A stretch of 12,011 bases of DNA from Candidatus Methanomethylophilaceae archaeon (GTDB lineage Archaea > Thermoplasmatota > Thermoplasmata > Methanomassiliicoccales > Methanomethylophilaceae), in contig JALNYB010000031.1 in the NCBI GenBank assembly GCA_023230065.1, positions 1 to 12,011 on the forward strand, written 5' to 3'. Below, piece after piece: positions 1-8,307 of this stretch. The notes beneath the pieces were generated by a model that saw nothing but the letters and a program-made list of their open reading frames with translations, was not told the DNA's origin and searched no databases. Positions within the stretch are counted from its first letter, which is position 1; every line of letters begins with the position of its first letter. The position numbers and the translations under genes were made by a program.

Positions 1-1067
1 GTCCCGTAGGTATCGCAACTCAAGATCCCGATAAGCGTTCCAAGTTCAAGGGAACACCAGAGAATCTCATAAATTATTTCAGGTTCCTTGCTGAGGATGT
101 CAGAAGACAGCTTTCAGTAATGGGATTCCGCTCCATAGATGAGATAATCGGACGTGCCGACCTTATTGTTCGCAAGCATGTTGACGGAAAGAAGGCATCT
201 ACCGTAGATATATCATTGATAACGGAGACAGTTCCTGGAACAAGGATCTGTACTATAGGTCAAGAAGATATCACCAAGGATATTCTCGACAGACGTCTGA
301 TCAAGGATGCGAATCTCTCTCTGGATGCAGGAACGCCTGTTAAGCTGGAATATGGTATATGCAATATTGACCGTTCAGTGGGAACGATGCTTTCAGGAGA
401 GGTTGCAAGAAGAGACAAGCAGTTCAAAGATAATACGATCCAGATAACATTCAACGGAACGGCAGGACAGAGTTTCGGGGCGTTCCTTTACAAAGGAATA
501 TCGTTTATATTGAAGGGTCAGGCCAACGATTATGTCGGAAAGGGGTTGTCCGGAGGAAAGATAATCATATTCCACGAGGAACATGTTCCCAGATGCAATG
601 TTATCGCAGGGAATACTGCGCTTTATGGTGCTACATCCGGTGAAGTTTATATCTCAGGAAAGGTCGGAGAAAGATTTTGTGTCCGTAATAGCGGCGCAAT
701 AGCTGTTGCTGAAGGCGTGGGTGACCACGCCTGCGAATATATGACCGGCGGTCGTGTGGTCGTCATCGGTGAAGCGGGAAGGAATTTCGCTGCAGGGATG
801 TCTGCTGGAATAGCCTATGTATTGAATGACGGAGGAGATTTCGATAGGCACTGCAACATGGACATGGTAGAACTTTCTTTAGTGGAAGCTCAGACGGATC
901 GTAACGAATTGAAGAAAATTCTGGAGAATCATGTCAAATATACCGGAAGCCGTAAGGCCAAGGAGATATTGACTGATTGGGAAGGGAACATCGGAAGATT
1001 CCTTAAGGTTATGCCAATAGGATACAAGAAACTCTTGGAATCCAAAGAGGGTCAGATCAAGATATAA
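1..1067 (+). CDS. gltB: Glutamate synthase large-subunit type protein, C-terminal part (FMN-domain end plus GXGXG domain), partial at 5' edge
   Basis: This is the 3' part of a gene that enters from the left edge. The frame is open from base 3, and bases 1-2 fit the last two bases of a Cys codon, giving CPVGIATQDP. In glutamate synthases that cysteine is the third ligand of the [3Fe-4S] cluster beside the FMN/2-oxoglutarate site. Next comes the end of the synthase domain (GFRSIDEIIGRADL, from 123), then the GXGXG beta-helix at roughly 456-870, seen in GTAGQSFGAF, GNTALYGATSGEVYISGKVG and MTGGRVVVIGEAGRNFAAGM. The family makes glutamate from 2-oxoglutarate and glutamine-derived ammonia in the cytoplasm. 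The ATG at 120 is internal, not the start. Archaea often carry amidotransferase and GXGXG parts as separate genes; here synthase and GXGXG domains share one chain. Whether an amidotransferase domain precedes cannot be seen. The gene stops with TAA. Confidence 0.93.
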   Translation, partial: PVGIATQDPDKRSKFKGTPENLINYFRFLAEDVRRQLSVMGFRSIDEIIGRADLIVRKHVDGKKASTVDISLITETVPGTRICTIGQEDITKDILDRRLIKDANLSLDAGTPVKLEYGICNIDRSVGTMLSGEVARRDKQFKDNTIQITFNGTAGQSFGAFLYKGISFILKGQANDYVGKGLSGGKIIIFHEEHVPRCNVIAGNTALYGATSGEVYISGKVGERFCVRNSGAIAVAEGVGDHACEYMTGGRVVVIGEAGRNFAAGMSAGIAYVLNDGGDFDRHCNMDMVELSLVEAQTDRNELKKILENHVKYTGSRKAKEILTDWEGNIGRFLKVMPIGYKKLLESKEGQIKI

Positions 1068-1229
1068 GCAGGTGTGAATTCAAGGTCCAGGTCGAGTCAG
1101 ATCTGTGTGCATGCAATATAGTTACGTATCTGTCTGCATAGGTATGATTTACTGTGTCGCAAGGTTTCTTACCATTATCTGGTGTAGGTATCAGAATAAT
1201 CCTTGGATCTCGAAGAGAATCAAATTCAG

Positions 1230-1246
1230 TTTTTTATTTTTTTATT
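1230..1246 (+). terminator. T-rich archaeal-type terminator downstream of gltB
   Basis: A run of six T, one A, seven T, A and TT follows directly after CAAATTCAG. No strong hairpin precedes it. Oligo-T tracts alone can end transcription in archaea, so this is the best candidate stop for gltB transcripts, although it lies about 160 bases past the stop codon. Confidence 0.5.
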
Positions 1247-1309
1247 CATCTGTATGTCTGGATTGAGAAAATATTTGTTTCCTACGAATTGTTGGTATTG
1301 AAGATTAGA

Positions 1310-1317
1310 TTTATATA
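1310..1317 (+). promoter_or_regulatory. TATA box of the thermosome gene
   Basis: TTTATATA is a near-consensus archaeal TATA box, with purine-rich AAGATTAGA just upstream as a possible BRE. Transcription would start about 25 bases downstream, near 1338, giving a leader of roughly 50 bases before the chosen start. The perfect palindrome TTCTAGAA (1336-1343) lies on that predicted start point and could be an operator. Confidence 0.65.
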
Positions 1318-1386
1318 GAAGAACAAACAATAACCTTCTAGAATTTCATCAGATAAGTGAAATAAATATTCGGAGGAATGAAAAAC

Positions 1387-3018
1387 ATGGGTATGGGTAA
1401 CGCACCTATCTTGATTCTCAGAGAAGGAACCAAGAGAGATAAAGGAAAAGACGCACAGTTCAACAACATCTCGGCAGCCAGGGTCATCGCTGATTCTGTC
1501 AGAAGCAGCTTAGGTCCAAGAGGAATGGACAAGATGCTTGTAGATTCCATGGGAGATGTAGTCATTACCAATGACGGTGTGACAATTCTAAAGGAAATGG
1601 ATGTCCAGCACCCCGCAGCAAAAATGTTGGTAGAGGTTGCAAAGACACAGGATGCAGAGGTAGGAGACGGAACCACAACATCCGTAATCATCGCCGGAGA
1701 GCTTCTTAAAAAAGCAATCGACATGATCGATGCAAATGTTCATCCGACCCTTATAACAGCAGGATATAGGCTTGCCAACATCAAAGCACAGGAGATCCTC
1801 AAGAAAGTTTCAAAGAAGGTAACCATCAACGATGAAAAACTTTTGAAACAGATTGCCTGTACAGCAATGATCAGCAAATCCGTTAACAAATCCAAAGAGG
1901 CCTTTGCAGACATGGTCGTTGACGCGGTCAAGACAATCATCGACAAAGATGAGAAAGGCAACTACTTTGCAGATCTGAAGAATATTCAGACCGTAAAGAA
2001 GTCTGGGGGCAACATGGAAGAGTCAATTATGATCAAAGGACTCATAATCGATAAAGAGCCAGTCTCACCTTCAATGCCCAAGCTCATCAAAGACGCAAAG
2101 ATCGCTCTAATAGATGCGGCATTCGAAGTTAAGAAAACCGAGACCGAGGCAAAGATCCAGATTACAGATCCAAGCCAGCTTGCCGGTTACGTTGCAGAAG
2201 AAGAGAACATGCTTAAGAGAATGGTCGCGCAGATCAAGAAATCTGGAGCAAATGTCATCTTCTGTCAGAAAGGAATCGACGATTTGGCACAGCACTTTTT
2301 CGCCAAAGAGGGCATATATGCCTGCAGGCGTGTAAAGAAGAGCGACATGGAGAGACTTGCAAGGTCCACCGGAGCATCTATTTGCAACAAGATCGAGGAG
2401 ATCAGCAAAGAGGATCTCGGATATGCGGCAACAGTCGAGCTCAGGCACGTCGAGGATGAGTATTACACATTCATCACTGGATGCAAAGATCCTAAGACAG
2501 TTTCTATCCTCATAAGAGGCGGAACCAATCATGTAACGGATGAAGTAGAGAGATCACTCGTTGATGCTTGGTCTGTTGTAAAGGTCTCAATAGAAGACGG
2601 AATGATCGTAACAGGTGGCGGATCCACAGCAATGGAGATTGCAATGAATCTTAGAGATTACGCGCAGACCGTCGGTGGTAGAGAGCAGATCGCGATTGAA
2701 GCATTCGCTTCGGCAATGGAAGTAATTCCTACCACACTTGCAGAAAATGCGGGATTAGATCCTATCAACATAACTATCGAGATGAGGAAACAGCACAAGG
2801 CAGGAAAGGTTAATGCAGGTCTGAACCCATTCACTGGAAAGGTAGAAGATATGCTGAAATTGGATGTTATCGAGCCCTACAGGATCGGAAAACAGGCAAT
2901 CAACTCAGCAACAGATGCAGCAGTCATGATCCTCAGGATCGATGACGTCATCGCATCACGCGGAAGCCCGCAACCCCAGATGGGCGAAGGCGGAATGCCT
3001 GGCGGAATGGAAGATTAA
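1387..3018 (+). CDS. thsA: Thermosome subunit (group II chaperonin, CCT/TF55 family)
   Basis: This is an ATP-driven cytoplasmic chaperonin that forms a double-ring cage with a built-in lid. The product is 543 residues, normal for the family. Visible hallmarks are [24 protein letters not shown], the nucleotide loop GDGTTTS (residues about 93-99), ERSLVDAW with its conserved acidic residue, [21 protein letters not shown], and a Gly/Met-rich C-terminal tail. The ATG at 1387 is preferred because GGAGG at 1372-1376 then sits 10 bases upstream. The earlier in-frame ATG at 1378 is only one base from that site. A third ATG lies at 1393. The gene has its own promoter and is followed by a strong hairpin terminator before grpE. 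The paralogue letter (alpha or beta) cannot be decided from this window, so the symbol is provisional. Confidence 0.96.
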   Translation: MGMGNAPILILREGTKRDKGKDAQFNNISAARVIADSVRSSLGPRGMDKMLVDSMGDVVITNDGVTILKEMDVQHPAAKMLVEVAKTQDAEVGDGTTTSVIIAGELLKKAIDMIDANVHPTLITAGYRLANIKAQEILKKVSKKVTINDEKLLKQIACTAMISKSVNKSKEAFADMVVDAVKTIIDKDEKGNYFADLKNIQTVKKSGGNMEESIMIKGLIIDKEPVSPSMPKLIKDAKIALIDAAFEVKKTETEAKIQITDPSQLAGYVAEEENMLKRMVAQIKKSGANVIFCQKGIDDLAQHFFAKEGIYACRRVKKSDMERLARSTGASICNKIEEISKEDLGYAATVELRHVEDEYYTFITGCKDPKTVSILIRGGTNHVTDEVERSLVDAWSVVKVSIEDGMIVTGGGSTAMEIAMNLRDYAQTVGGREQIAIEAFASAMEVIPTTLAENAGLDPINITIEMRKQHKAGKVNAGLNPFTGKVEDMLKLDVIEPYRIGKQAINSATDAAVMILRIDDVIASRGSPQPQMGEGGMPGGMED

Positions 3019-3032
3019 ACCTTAAATCAAAC

Positions 3033-3060
3033 AAGGGGGAGATCTTCTTCCCCTTTACTT
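3033..3060 (+). terminator. Hairpin terminator after the thermosome gene
   Basis: A 10-base-pair stem is formed by 3033-3042 (AAGGGGGAGA) and 3046-3055 (TCTTCCCCTT), with one G-T pair and a three-base loop, TCT. The tract TTTACTTT follows. It ends 27 bases before the grpE start, so it probably separates or attenuates thermosome transcription from grpE-dnaK-dnaJ. The 5' arm can also pair with bases just before the grpE start codon (see findings). Confidence 0.7.
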
Positions 3061-3066
3061 TAAAAT
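3059..3066 (+). promoter_or_regulatory. Possible TATA box for grpE-dnaK-dnaJ
   Basis: TTTAAAAT is centred about 26 bases before the grpE ATG. If used, it would give a nearly leaderless grpE mRNA and an independent chaperone operon behind the thermosome terminator. It competes with the alternative that grpE is reached by read-through and uses its ribosome site AGAGG at 3076-3080. The box is weaker than the thermosome one. Confidence 0.35.
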
Positions 3067-3087
3067 CTAATTGAAAGAGGCCCCCTT

Positions 3088-3621
3088 ATGACTGAGAAGT
3101 CTAGAAAAAAATCCACTGAAGAACCAGAAGAAACTCTTACAAAGGAAGAGCCTAAAAAATCCAAAGAACAGCTCAAGGTAGATGAGTTGACACTTGCAAA
3201 GGCAGATGCTGAAAAATATTTGGATATGGCTAGAAGACTTCAGGCGGATTTTGACAACTACCGTAAAAGGACTCAGAAGGAAACGGAAGAGTTCAGAAAA
3301 TTCGCAACGGAGGGAATGGCCAAAGAGTTGCTGACTATTGTCGATGACATGGACCGCGCTCTTAATACAGTGAAGGAAGAGACAGAGTTCGTCAAAGGGA
3401 TCAGAGGCATCAGACAGAATTTGATGAAGGTCCTGGAAGAGTACGGATTGACAGAGATCCCAACGGATGGAAAGTTTGATCCGAATATTCACGAAGCGCT
3501 CTGTGTGACTGAAGGGGATGCTGACGATACGATCGCCGAGGTGTTCCAAAAGGGATATCATATGAACGGTCGCGTTCTGAGATATTCAAAGGTCAGAGTG
3601 ACCAAGAAAAAAGAAGAGTAA
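3088..3621 (+). CDS. grpE: GrpE, nucleotide exchange factor of DnaK
   Basis: GrpE is a homodimeric cytoplasmic cochaperone that opens the DnaK nucleotide site so ADP leaves and client is released. The product is 177 residues, usual for the family. It has a charged Lys/Glu-rich N-terminus (residues about 1-35), then a long helix predicted to be coiled coil carrying the family signature ADFDNYRKRT (about 54-63). The C-terminal beta domain contains GKFDPNIHEAL and EVFQKGYHMNGRVLRYSKVRV. AGAGG at 3076-3080 lies seven bases before the ATG. The stop codon is 13 bases from dnaK, so the two are almost certainly co-transcribed and probably translated together. Confidence 0.96.
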   Translation: MTEKSRKKSTEEPEETLTKEEPKKSKEQLKVDELTLAKADAEKYLDMARRLQADFDNYRKRTQKETEEFRKFATEGMAKELLTIVDDMDRALNTVKEETEFVKGIRGIRQNLMKVLEEYGLTEIPTDGKFDPNIHEALCVTEGDADDTIAEVFQKGYHMNGRVLRYSKVRVTKKKEE

Positions 3622-3634
3622 AAGGTGAGTAGAA

Positions 3635-5494
3635 ATGTCAAGAATCATAGGAATCGATTTAGGAACAAGCAACTCGGCCGCCTCTGTAATGGAAGGTGGA
3701 AGGCCGACAATGATCCCAAGTGCAGAGGGAACAAGTGCTGGTGGAAAATCTTTCCCATCATATGTGGCTTTCACAAAGGATGGTCAGTTGCTGGTAGGTG
3801 AGCCTGCAAGAAGGCAGGCAGTCACCAACCCGGATGGAACCATCAAGAATGTCAAGAGGAAAATGGGATCTAATGATAAGGTAAAGGCACTCGGAAAGGA
3901 GTATACGCCGCAGCAGATCTCAGCATTCATACTTCAGAAGATAAAGAAGGATGCAGAATCATATCTTGGTGAGACCGTAGAGAAAGCTGTTATCACAGTA
4001 CCGGCATATTTCAATGACAATCAGAGGCAGGCAACCAAAGATGCAGGTGCAATCGCAGGATTGGATGTTGTTCGTATCATAAACGAACCAACGGCCGCAG
4101 CGCTTGCATACGGATTGGACAAATCTGGTCAGTCTCAGAAGATCATGGTATTCGATCTAGGAGGAGGAACCCTCGATGTGACCATCATGGATTTCAGCGA
4201 CGGTGTGTTTGAGGTCATCTCAACATCAGGAGACACTCAGTTAGGTGGATCCGATATGGATGAGATACTTACAAAATACGTCCTCAACCAGTTCCAGAAA
4301 GAGACAGGAATAGATCTTTCAAAGGATAATATGGCCTTCTGGAGAGTAAGAGAAGCATGCGAGAAAGCAAAGATCGAATTGTCTACGACAATGCAGACAG
4401 AGGTCAATCTGCCTTTCATAGCATCAGATGCATCCGGGCCCAAGCACTTGGTACAAGTAATAACACGTGCAAAACTTGAAGAGCTCGTAGAGCCGATCGT
4501 CAGCAGGTGTAAGCAATCCATCCAGCAGGCAATGTCAGATGCAAAGTTCAACAATGATAACATCAGTAAGATCATCATGGTAGGAGGCCCTACGAGGATG
4601 CCTATCGTTCAGAACTTCGTTGAAAGCATTGTTGGGCCCAAGATCCAGCGTGGTATCGATCCGATGGAATGCGTTTCAATGGGAGCAGCGGTTCAGGGTG
4701 CAGTGCTTTCAGGAGAGGTCAAAGATGTTCTCTTGTTGGATGTCACACCTCTGTCGCTCGGTATCGAGACACTCGGAGGAGTTGCAACAACCCTCATCGA
4801 GAGGAATACCACAATTCCGACGAAGAAATCACAGGTGTTCTCCACAGCAGCGGATAATCAGCCCTCGGTCGAGATCAATGTCGTTCAGGGTGAGAGGAAG
4901 ATGGCAACAGATAACACGTCGTTGGGAAGATTCATTCTCGAAGGTATATTGCCTGCACGCCGCGGACTTCCCCAGATCGAGGTAACGTTTGATATAGATG
5001 CGAACGGTATCATCAACGTGTCTGCGAAAGACAAGGGAACCGGTAAAGAACAGAAGATAACAATCGCATCTGCTAACAAATTGAGCAAGGATGAGATAGA
5101 CAATCTTGTCAAGCAGGCAGAGCAGTTCAAAGAAGCGGATAAAAAGAAGGTCGAGAATATCGAGGTCCGTAACCAGGCCGAGACAGCTGTCGCTTCTATC
5201 CGTAAATCTATGGATGAGCTTGGTGAGAAGGTCACGCAGGAAGAAAGGACCAATATCGAATCTGCGATCAGTGATCTTGAGGGTGTTCTCAAAGGCGACG
5301 ATACCGAGGCCATCAAAACAAAGCTTGAGGCTTTGATGAAAGTCATGGGACCAATAAGCGAGAAGGTATACTCTCAGGCACAGCAGAGCGCACAGACCCA
5401 GGAAACTCCTAATGGATCAACAGAACACAAGGGAACCGGTAAGAGTGACGACGGATGTGTCGACGCAGACTATAAAATAGTCGACGATGAGTAA
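3635..5494 (+). CDS. dnaK: DnaK, Hsp70 chaperone
   Basis: DnaK is the ATP-dependent Hsp70 that binds exposed hydrophobic segments in the cytoplasm together with DnaJ and GrpE. The product is 619 residues, full length. Visible motifs in order are the phosphate loop GIDLGTSNS (residues 6-14), [56 protein letters not shown], the interdomain linker [19 protein letters not shown], and a Gln/Thr-rich tail ending [10 protein letters not shown]. The N-terminal lobe lacks the roughly two-dozen-residue insert found in proteobacterial DnaK (it runs [21 protein letters not shown]), as in Gram-positive and archaeal proteins. The wording closely resembles Thermoplasma DnaK as I remember it. The usual LGGED is LGGSD. 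AGGTG at 3623-3627 lies just past the grpE stop and sets the start. Confidence 0.98.
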   Translation: MSRIIGIDLGTSNSAASVMEGGRPTMIPSAEGTSAGGKSFPSYVAFTKDGQLLVGEPARRQAVTNPDGTIKNVKRKMGSNDKVKALGKEYTPQQISAFILQKIKKDAESYLGETVEKAVITVPAYFNDNQRQATKDAGAIAGLDVVRIINEPTAAALAYGLDKSGQSQKIMVFDLGGGTLDVTIMDFSDGVFEVISTSGDTQLGGSDMDEILTKYVLNQFQKETGIDLSKDNMAFWRVREACEKAKIELSTTMQTEVNLPFIASDASGPKHLVQVITRAKLEELVEPIVSRCKQSIQQAMSDAKFNNDNISKIIMVGGPTRMPIVQNFVESIVGPKIQRGIDPMECVSMGAAVQGAVLSGEVKDVLLLDVTPLSLGIETLGGVATTLIERNTTIPTKKSQVFSTAADNQPSVEINVVQGERKMATDNTSLGRFILEGILPARRGLPQIEVTFDIDANGIINVSAKDKGTGKEQKITIASANKLSKDEIDNLVKQAEQFKEADKKKVENIEVRNQAETAVASIRKSMDELGEKVTQEERTNIESAISDLEGVLKGDDTEAIKTKLEALMKVMGPISEKVYSQAQQSAQTQETPNGSTEHKGTGKSDDGCVDADYKIVDDE

Positions 5495-5508
5495 GGTCAG
5501 TAATAGAT

Positions 5509-6657
5509 ATGCCAGAGCAAAGAGATTACTACGAGGTCCTGGGCGTCAGTAAGACCGCATCACCCGATGAGATCAAGAGCGCGTATCGCACGCTTGCTAA
5601 GAAGTATCATCCAGATGTATCTACTGAATCCAAAGAAGTGGCCGAAGCCAAGTTCAAAGAGATATCTGAGGCTTATGAGGTACTGTCTGATGCTGAGAAG
5701 CGTCAGACGTATGATAAGTACGGACATGCCGGTGTGAACAGTCAGTTCAGCAACGGTGGGTTCTCGTGGGATGATTTCACTCATGGAGATGACATCAATG
5801 ATATCTTCGGGGATATCTTCGGAGGCATATTCGGAGGTGGAAGACGTCAAGGTAGATCTCGTAGCAATTCACCTGCTACGGGTGAGTCTCTGGCATATAA
5901 TATGCAGATAACATTGGAGGATGTACTCAACGGCAAGACCGTTGAGATATCCGTTCCACATTCTGCAACATGTCCTGACTGTAAAGGAACAGGCGGAAAG
6001 GACGGTAAGGTGGAGAGATGTACCCAGTGTAACGGTCAGGGTCAAGTTCAGAACGTCACACGTACACCTTTCGGCAACATGATGTCCGTATCAGATTGTC
6101 CCAGATGCCATGGAACAGGCCGTATGGCCACTGAGAAGTGTCTGAAATGCCACGGAACCGGTCGTAACAATATAACGTCTAAAATATCCATCAATATTCC
6201 TAAGGGAATCGATGATGGAGCTCGTATCAGAGTAGCCGGTGCAGGGGATGCAGGATATAATGGAGGCTCTGCGGGGGATCTTTACGTAGTAATAAGCGTG
6301 AAGGAGAATAAAGCATTCGAGCGTGATGGTATCAACCTATGGTCAGAGGTCACTACTACATATTCGCGTTTGGTACTCGGAGGCGAAGAAAGCATCAAGA
6401 CCCTCGATGGTGAGACTATATCAGTAAGCATTCCTGCAGGAACACAGATCGGCGGTGTGTTGAGAATATCCGGAAAAGGATTACCAAAGCTCAACCAATC
6501 TGTCCGTGGAAATCTTTACGCACGTGTACGTATGGACATACCGACAAAGCCAACCGCATTGGAAAAAGAGCTTCTGGCTAAGTTGGACGGCGAGGCAGGA
6601 AAGAAAACTTCTGCAAAAAAATCCAAACTCAGATCCAAACTTGCAGATATGAAATAA
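5509..6657 (+). CDS. dnaJ: DnaJ, Hsp40 cochaperone (type I)
   Basis: DnaJ delivers clients to DnaK and stimulates its ATPase. The product is 382 residues, full length. It has a J domain (about 6-70) with HPD at 34-36, then a Gly/Phe-rich linker (about 75-112). A zinc region follows with all four motifs intact: CPDCKGTG (155), CTQCNGQG (171), CPRCHGTG (197) and CLKCHGTG (211). The C-terminal client-binding domains come next ([18 protein letters not shown] and later), ending in a Lys-rich tail. It lies 14 bases after dnaK, and its weak ribosome site AAGGT (5493-5497) overlaps the dnaK stop codon, so translational coupling is likely. No clear terminator follows; terC begins 40 bases later. Confidence 0.97.
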   Translation: MPEQRDYYEVLGVSKTASPDEIKSAYRTLAKKYHPDVSTESKEVAEAKFKEISEAYEVLSDAEKRQTYDKYGHAGVNSQFSNGGFSWDDFTHGDDINDIFGDIFGGIFGGGRRQGRSRSNSPATGESLAYNMQITLEDVLNGKTVEISVPHSATCPDCKGTGGKDGKVERCTQCNGQGQVQNVTRTPFGNMMSVSDCPRCHGTGRMATEKCLKCHGTGRNNITSKISINIPKGIDDGARIRVAGAGDAGYNGGSAGDLYVVISVKENKAFERDGINLWSEVTTTYSRLVLGGEESIKTLDGETISVSIPAGTQIGGVLRISGKGLPKLNQSVRGNLYARVRMDIPTKPTALEKELLAKLDGEAGKKTSAKKSKLRSKLADMK

Positions 6658-6697
6658 AACAATTTCCAATTTACATTTAATCAAGGAAAAACAATAT

Positions 6698-7630
6698 ATG
6701 ATTGACAGTTACATGATGTGGATCGTTTTCGGAATAATAGTAGCTGTGCTCTTAGCGTTGGATCTTGGTGTATTCAATCGTAAGTCCAAGCATATCTCTG
6801 TCAAAAAAGCACTTTTGATGACAGCGTTCTGGATAGCGATCTCTTTGCTGTTCGCGGTGTTCATCTATGTCGAGATGGGTTCTGATAAGGCAGTGGAATA
6901 TCTTGCCACATACTCTGTAGAAAAGGCAATGAGTATCGATAATCTGTTCATATTCATTGTAATATTCGCATATTTCAGGATACCTGATGAATATCAGCAT
7001 AAAGCGTTGTTTTATGGTATAGTTGGAGCATTGGTCTTCCGTGCATTGTTTATCTTCGCGGGTGCGGAGTTGTTGGACAATTTCAAATTCGTCATGTATA
7101 TATTCGGCGCGATATTGATCTATACCGCGATAAAGACGGTTGTAAAGAAAGAAGATCCAAACAAGGCGAATAAATTCGCAATGATACTTAGCAGGCACAC
7201 ACGTGTATCTTCCGGACTTGACGGTGACAAGCTTTTCACATTTAAAGAAGGTGTTCGTAGGATGACTCCGCTGATGCTTTGTATCATCGTCATCGAACTT
7301 ACTGACATTATGTTCGCAGTGGACTCCATACCTGCATGTTTGGCAATAACTACTGACATGTTCATAGTATACACATCGAACATTTTTGCCATACTTGGTC
7401 TGAGGTCATTGTACTTTGCACTCAGAGGAACGATGGAATCTTTAGAATATTTGAAATACGGTCTGGGTGTTATTTTGGCATTTGTAGGTATGAAGATGCT
7501 TCTTTCAGATATAATAGAAATTAACGTTGTAACATCATTGGTCGTTATTGTTGGTGTTTTGTTGATAACAATCGTATTTTCTCTATTAAAGACCAAGCAG
7601 AATTTTAAATCTAAAAATCTCAAAGAGTAA
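6698..7630 (+). CDS. TerC/Alx-family integral membrane protein, probable metal (Mn2+) exporter
   Basis: This is a 310-residue polytopic membrane protein with about nine hydrophobic segments (near 6-26, 38-58, 78-93, 103-125, 129-149, 190-218, 222-243, 252-270, 277-297). Family signatures are LDLGVFNRK (21-29), EKAMSIDNLF (75-84), EYQHKALFYGIVGAL, the acidic ELTDIMFAVDSIPA (200-213) and TSNIFAILGLRSLYF. Studied relatives (E. coli Alx, Bacillus TerC proteins) are linked to manganese export and metalation of secreted proteins; the metal here is inferred. The acidic residues within membrane segments fit cation transport. AAGGA at 6683-6687 lies 10 bases before the ATG. With only 40 bases after dnaJ it may be read from the same transcript, but an AT-rich stretch near 6671-6680 could hold a separate promoter. 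Confidence 0.93.
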   Translation: MIDSYMMWIVFGIIVAVLLALDLGVFNRKSKHISVKKALLMTAFWIAISLLFAVFIYVEMGSDKAVEYLATYSVEKAMSIDNLFIFIVIFAYFRIPDEYQHKALFYGIVGALVFRALFIFAGAELLDNFKFVMYIFGAILIYTAIKTVVKKEDPNKANKFAMILSRHTRVSSGLDGDKLFTFKEGVRRMTPLMLCIIVIELTDIMFAVDSIPACLAITTDMFIVYTSNIFAILGLRSLYFALRGTMESLEYLKYGLGVILAFVGMKMLLSDIIEINVVTSLVVIVGVLLITIVFSLLKTKQNFKSKNLKE

Positions 7631-7640
7631 CGTATATACG
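7631..7640 (+). promoter_or_regulatory. TATA-like palindrome, leaderless promoter of the 7663 gene
   Basis: CGTATATACG is a perfect 10-base palindrome directly after the terC stop codon and contains a TATA-like core. Its centre is 27-28 bases before the ATG at 7663, the spacing expected when transcription begins at the start codon. No ribosome binding site precedes that ATG, which agrees with a leaderless mRNA. Confidence 0.5.
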
Positions 7641-7662
7641 GTGTTTAGTCTATTATTATGAT

Positions 7663-8307
7663 ATGTACAAGGAAACAAAGACCGTATCTGCGATAGTTGC
7701 AGGTGTGACTGTATTTGCGCTTTTATTCGCAGGTTTTGCAGCGATTTGTTTTCCTACGGATGCGCCTGAAGATCTTACAGATATGAAAGTCGGTGACTAC
7801 GCGAGATACGATATTTCATATTATAAGGTTGATATGAACAATAGTTCTGTCACGTTGAGTGGTCAGATTACGTTGACTGCGATAGATGTTAATGTGTATT
7901 CTATTGATTTCAAATATGTTGAAGATTCAGGAGATGAACACGACGAAGGAGTCGTAAATAATACATATACTTATGAAGAATTTATTGATGTTCTCAAGGG
8001 ATCTTACGATGTTGAAACTATTTTCACATCATTATCTTTTGTGTTTATGTTAGATATGGAGGAAGTTCGCGAGACATACGGAGGATATGTTTCAGATAGA
8101 TCTATTTCTACGCCAATGGGTGAGAGGAATGTTGCAGATCTATCAATTAATATGTCTAGCGAGGTATTTAGTATCGGATTTCATATGGTTCTTAGCACAT
8201 ATGGTACAACTTATTTGCTTTACCAGTACATCAATATAAGTGATGGATACGAGACCTATATGCTCATTATGTATTGTAATATTGTAGATACCAATATGCA
8301 TCTTTGA
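7663..8307 (+). CDS. Unrecognised exported, membrane-anchored protein
   Basis: I do not recognise this family. The 214-residue product has a short charged N-terminus (MYKETK) and a single hydrophobic segment at about residues 8-30, best read as a signal anchor or signal peptide. The rest is acidic and beta-rich, starting with MKVGDYARYDISYY, and is therefore probably outside the membrane. Several N-X-S/T sites (near 59-62, NNT, NMS, NIS) would suit archaeal N-glycosylation. There is no lipobox, no catalytic motif and no Cys pair. It is the first gene of its own leaderless-type promoter, 32 bases after terC. It ends in TGA and converges with the GNAT gene with eight bases between the stop codons. 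A link to terC or to the chaperones is not shown. Confidence 0.75.
   Translation: MYKETKTVSAIVAGVTVFALLFAGFAAICFPTDAPEDLTDMKVGDYARYDISYYKVDMNNSSVTLSGQITLTAIDVNVYSIDFKYVEDSGDEHDEGVVNNTYTYEEFIDVLKGSYDVETIFTSLSFVFMLDMEEVRETYGGYVSDRSISTPMGERNVADLSINMSSEVFSIGFHMVLSTYGTTYLLYQYINISDGYETYMLIMYCNIVDTNMHL

Larger units (their letters stand above)
1068..1377. other. 310-base intergenic region between gltB and the thermosome gene
   Basis: No convincing gene, tRNA or conserved RNA was found here on either strand. Three things can be pointed to. A T-rich tract lies at 1230-1246 and is a likely terminator. The thermosome promoter lies at 1310-1317. Two near-identical 12-base direct repeats, ATCTGTGTGCAT at 1101-1112 and ATCTGTCTGCAT at 1128-1139, sit 27 bases apart in the gltB 3' flank. 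About 160 bases between the gltB stop and the T-rich tract are unexplained, either a long 3' UTR or space for a small RNA. Confidence 0.6.

Noticed and set aside
1068..1230. Possible tRNA in the gltB downstream gap (GGTCGAGTC resembles a T-loop)
   Set aside because: No matching T-arm partner, acceptor stem or anticodon arm could be built around it.
2107..2532. Long minus-strand open frame opposite the thermosome gene (also one at 1338-1724)
   Set aside because: It lies fully in the shadow of a well-supported gene, has no promoter or ribosome site, and its composition (many Cys and Leu) looks like reverse reading of Lys/Glu/Gly codons.
3067..3561. 164-codon minus-strand frame opposite grpE
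   Set aside because: The Phe/Leu/Ser-rich translation is what antisense of Lys/Glu-rich coding gives. No start signals were seen.
4885..5346. Minus-strand frame opposite dnaK, and plus-strand alternative frames at 4620-4985 and 5106-5336
   Set aside because: All overlap conserved dnaK coding and have no recognisable motifs or initiation signals.
6658..6697. yybP-ykoY-type manganese riboswitch before terC
   Set aside because: The 40-base gap is too short and AU-rich for that structure, and none of its paired elements is visible.
7120..7623. 167-codon minus-strand frame opposite terC, and another at 6752-7198
   Set aside because: They are shadows of a strongly conserved membrane protein gene, with low-complexity Ile/Thr/Ser content and no promoter.
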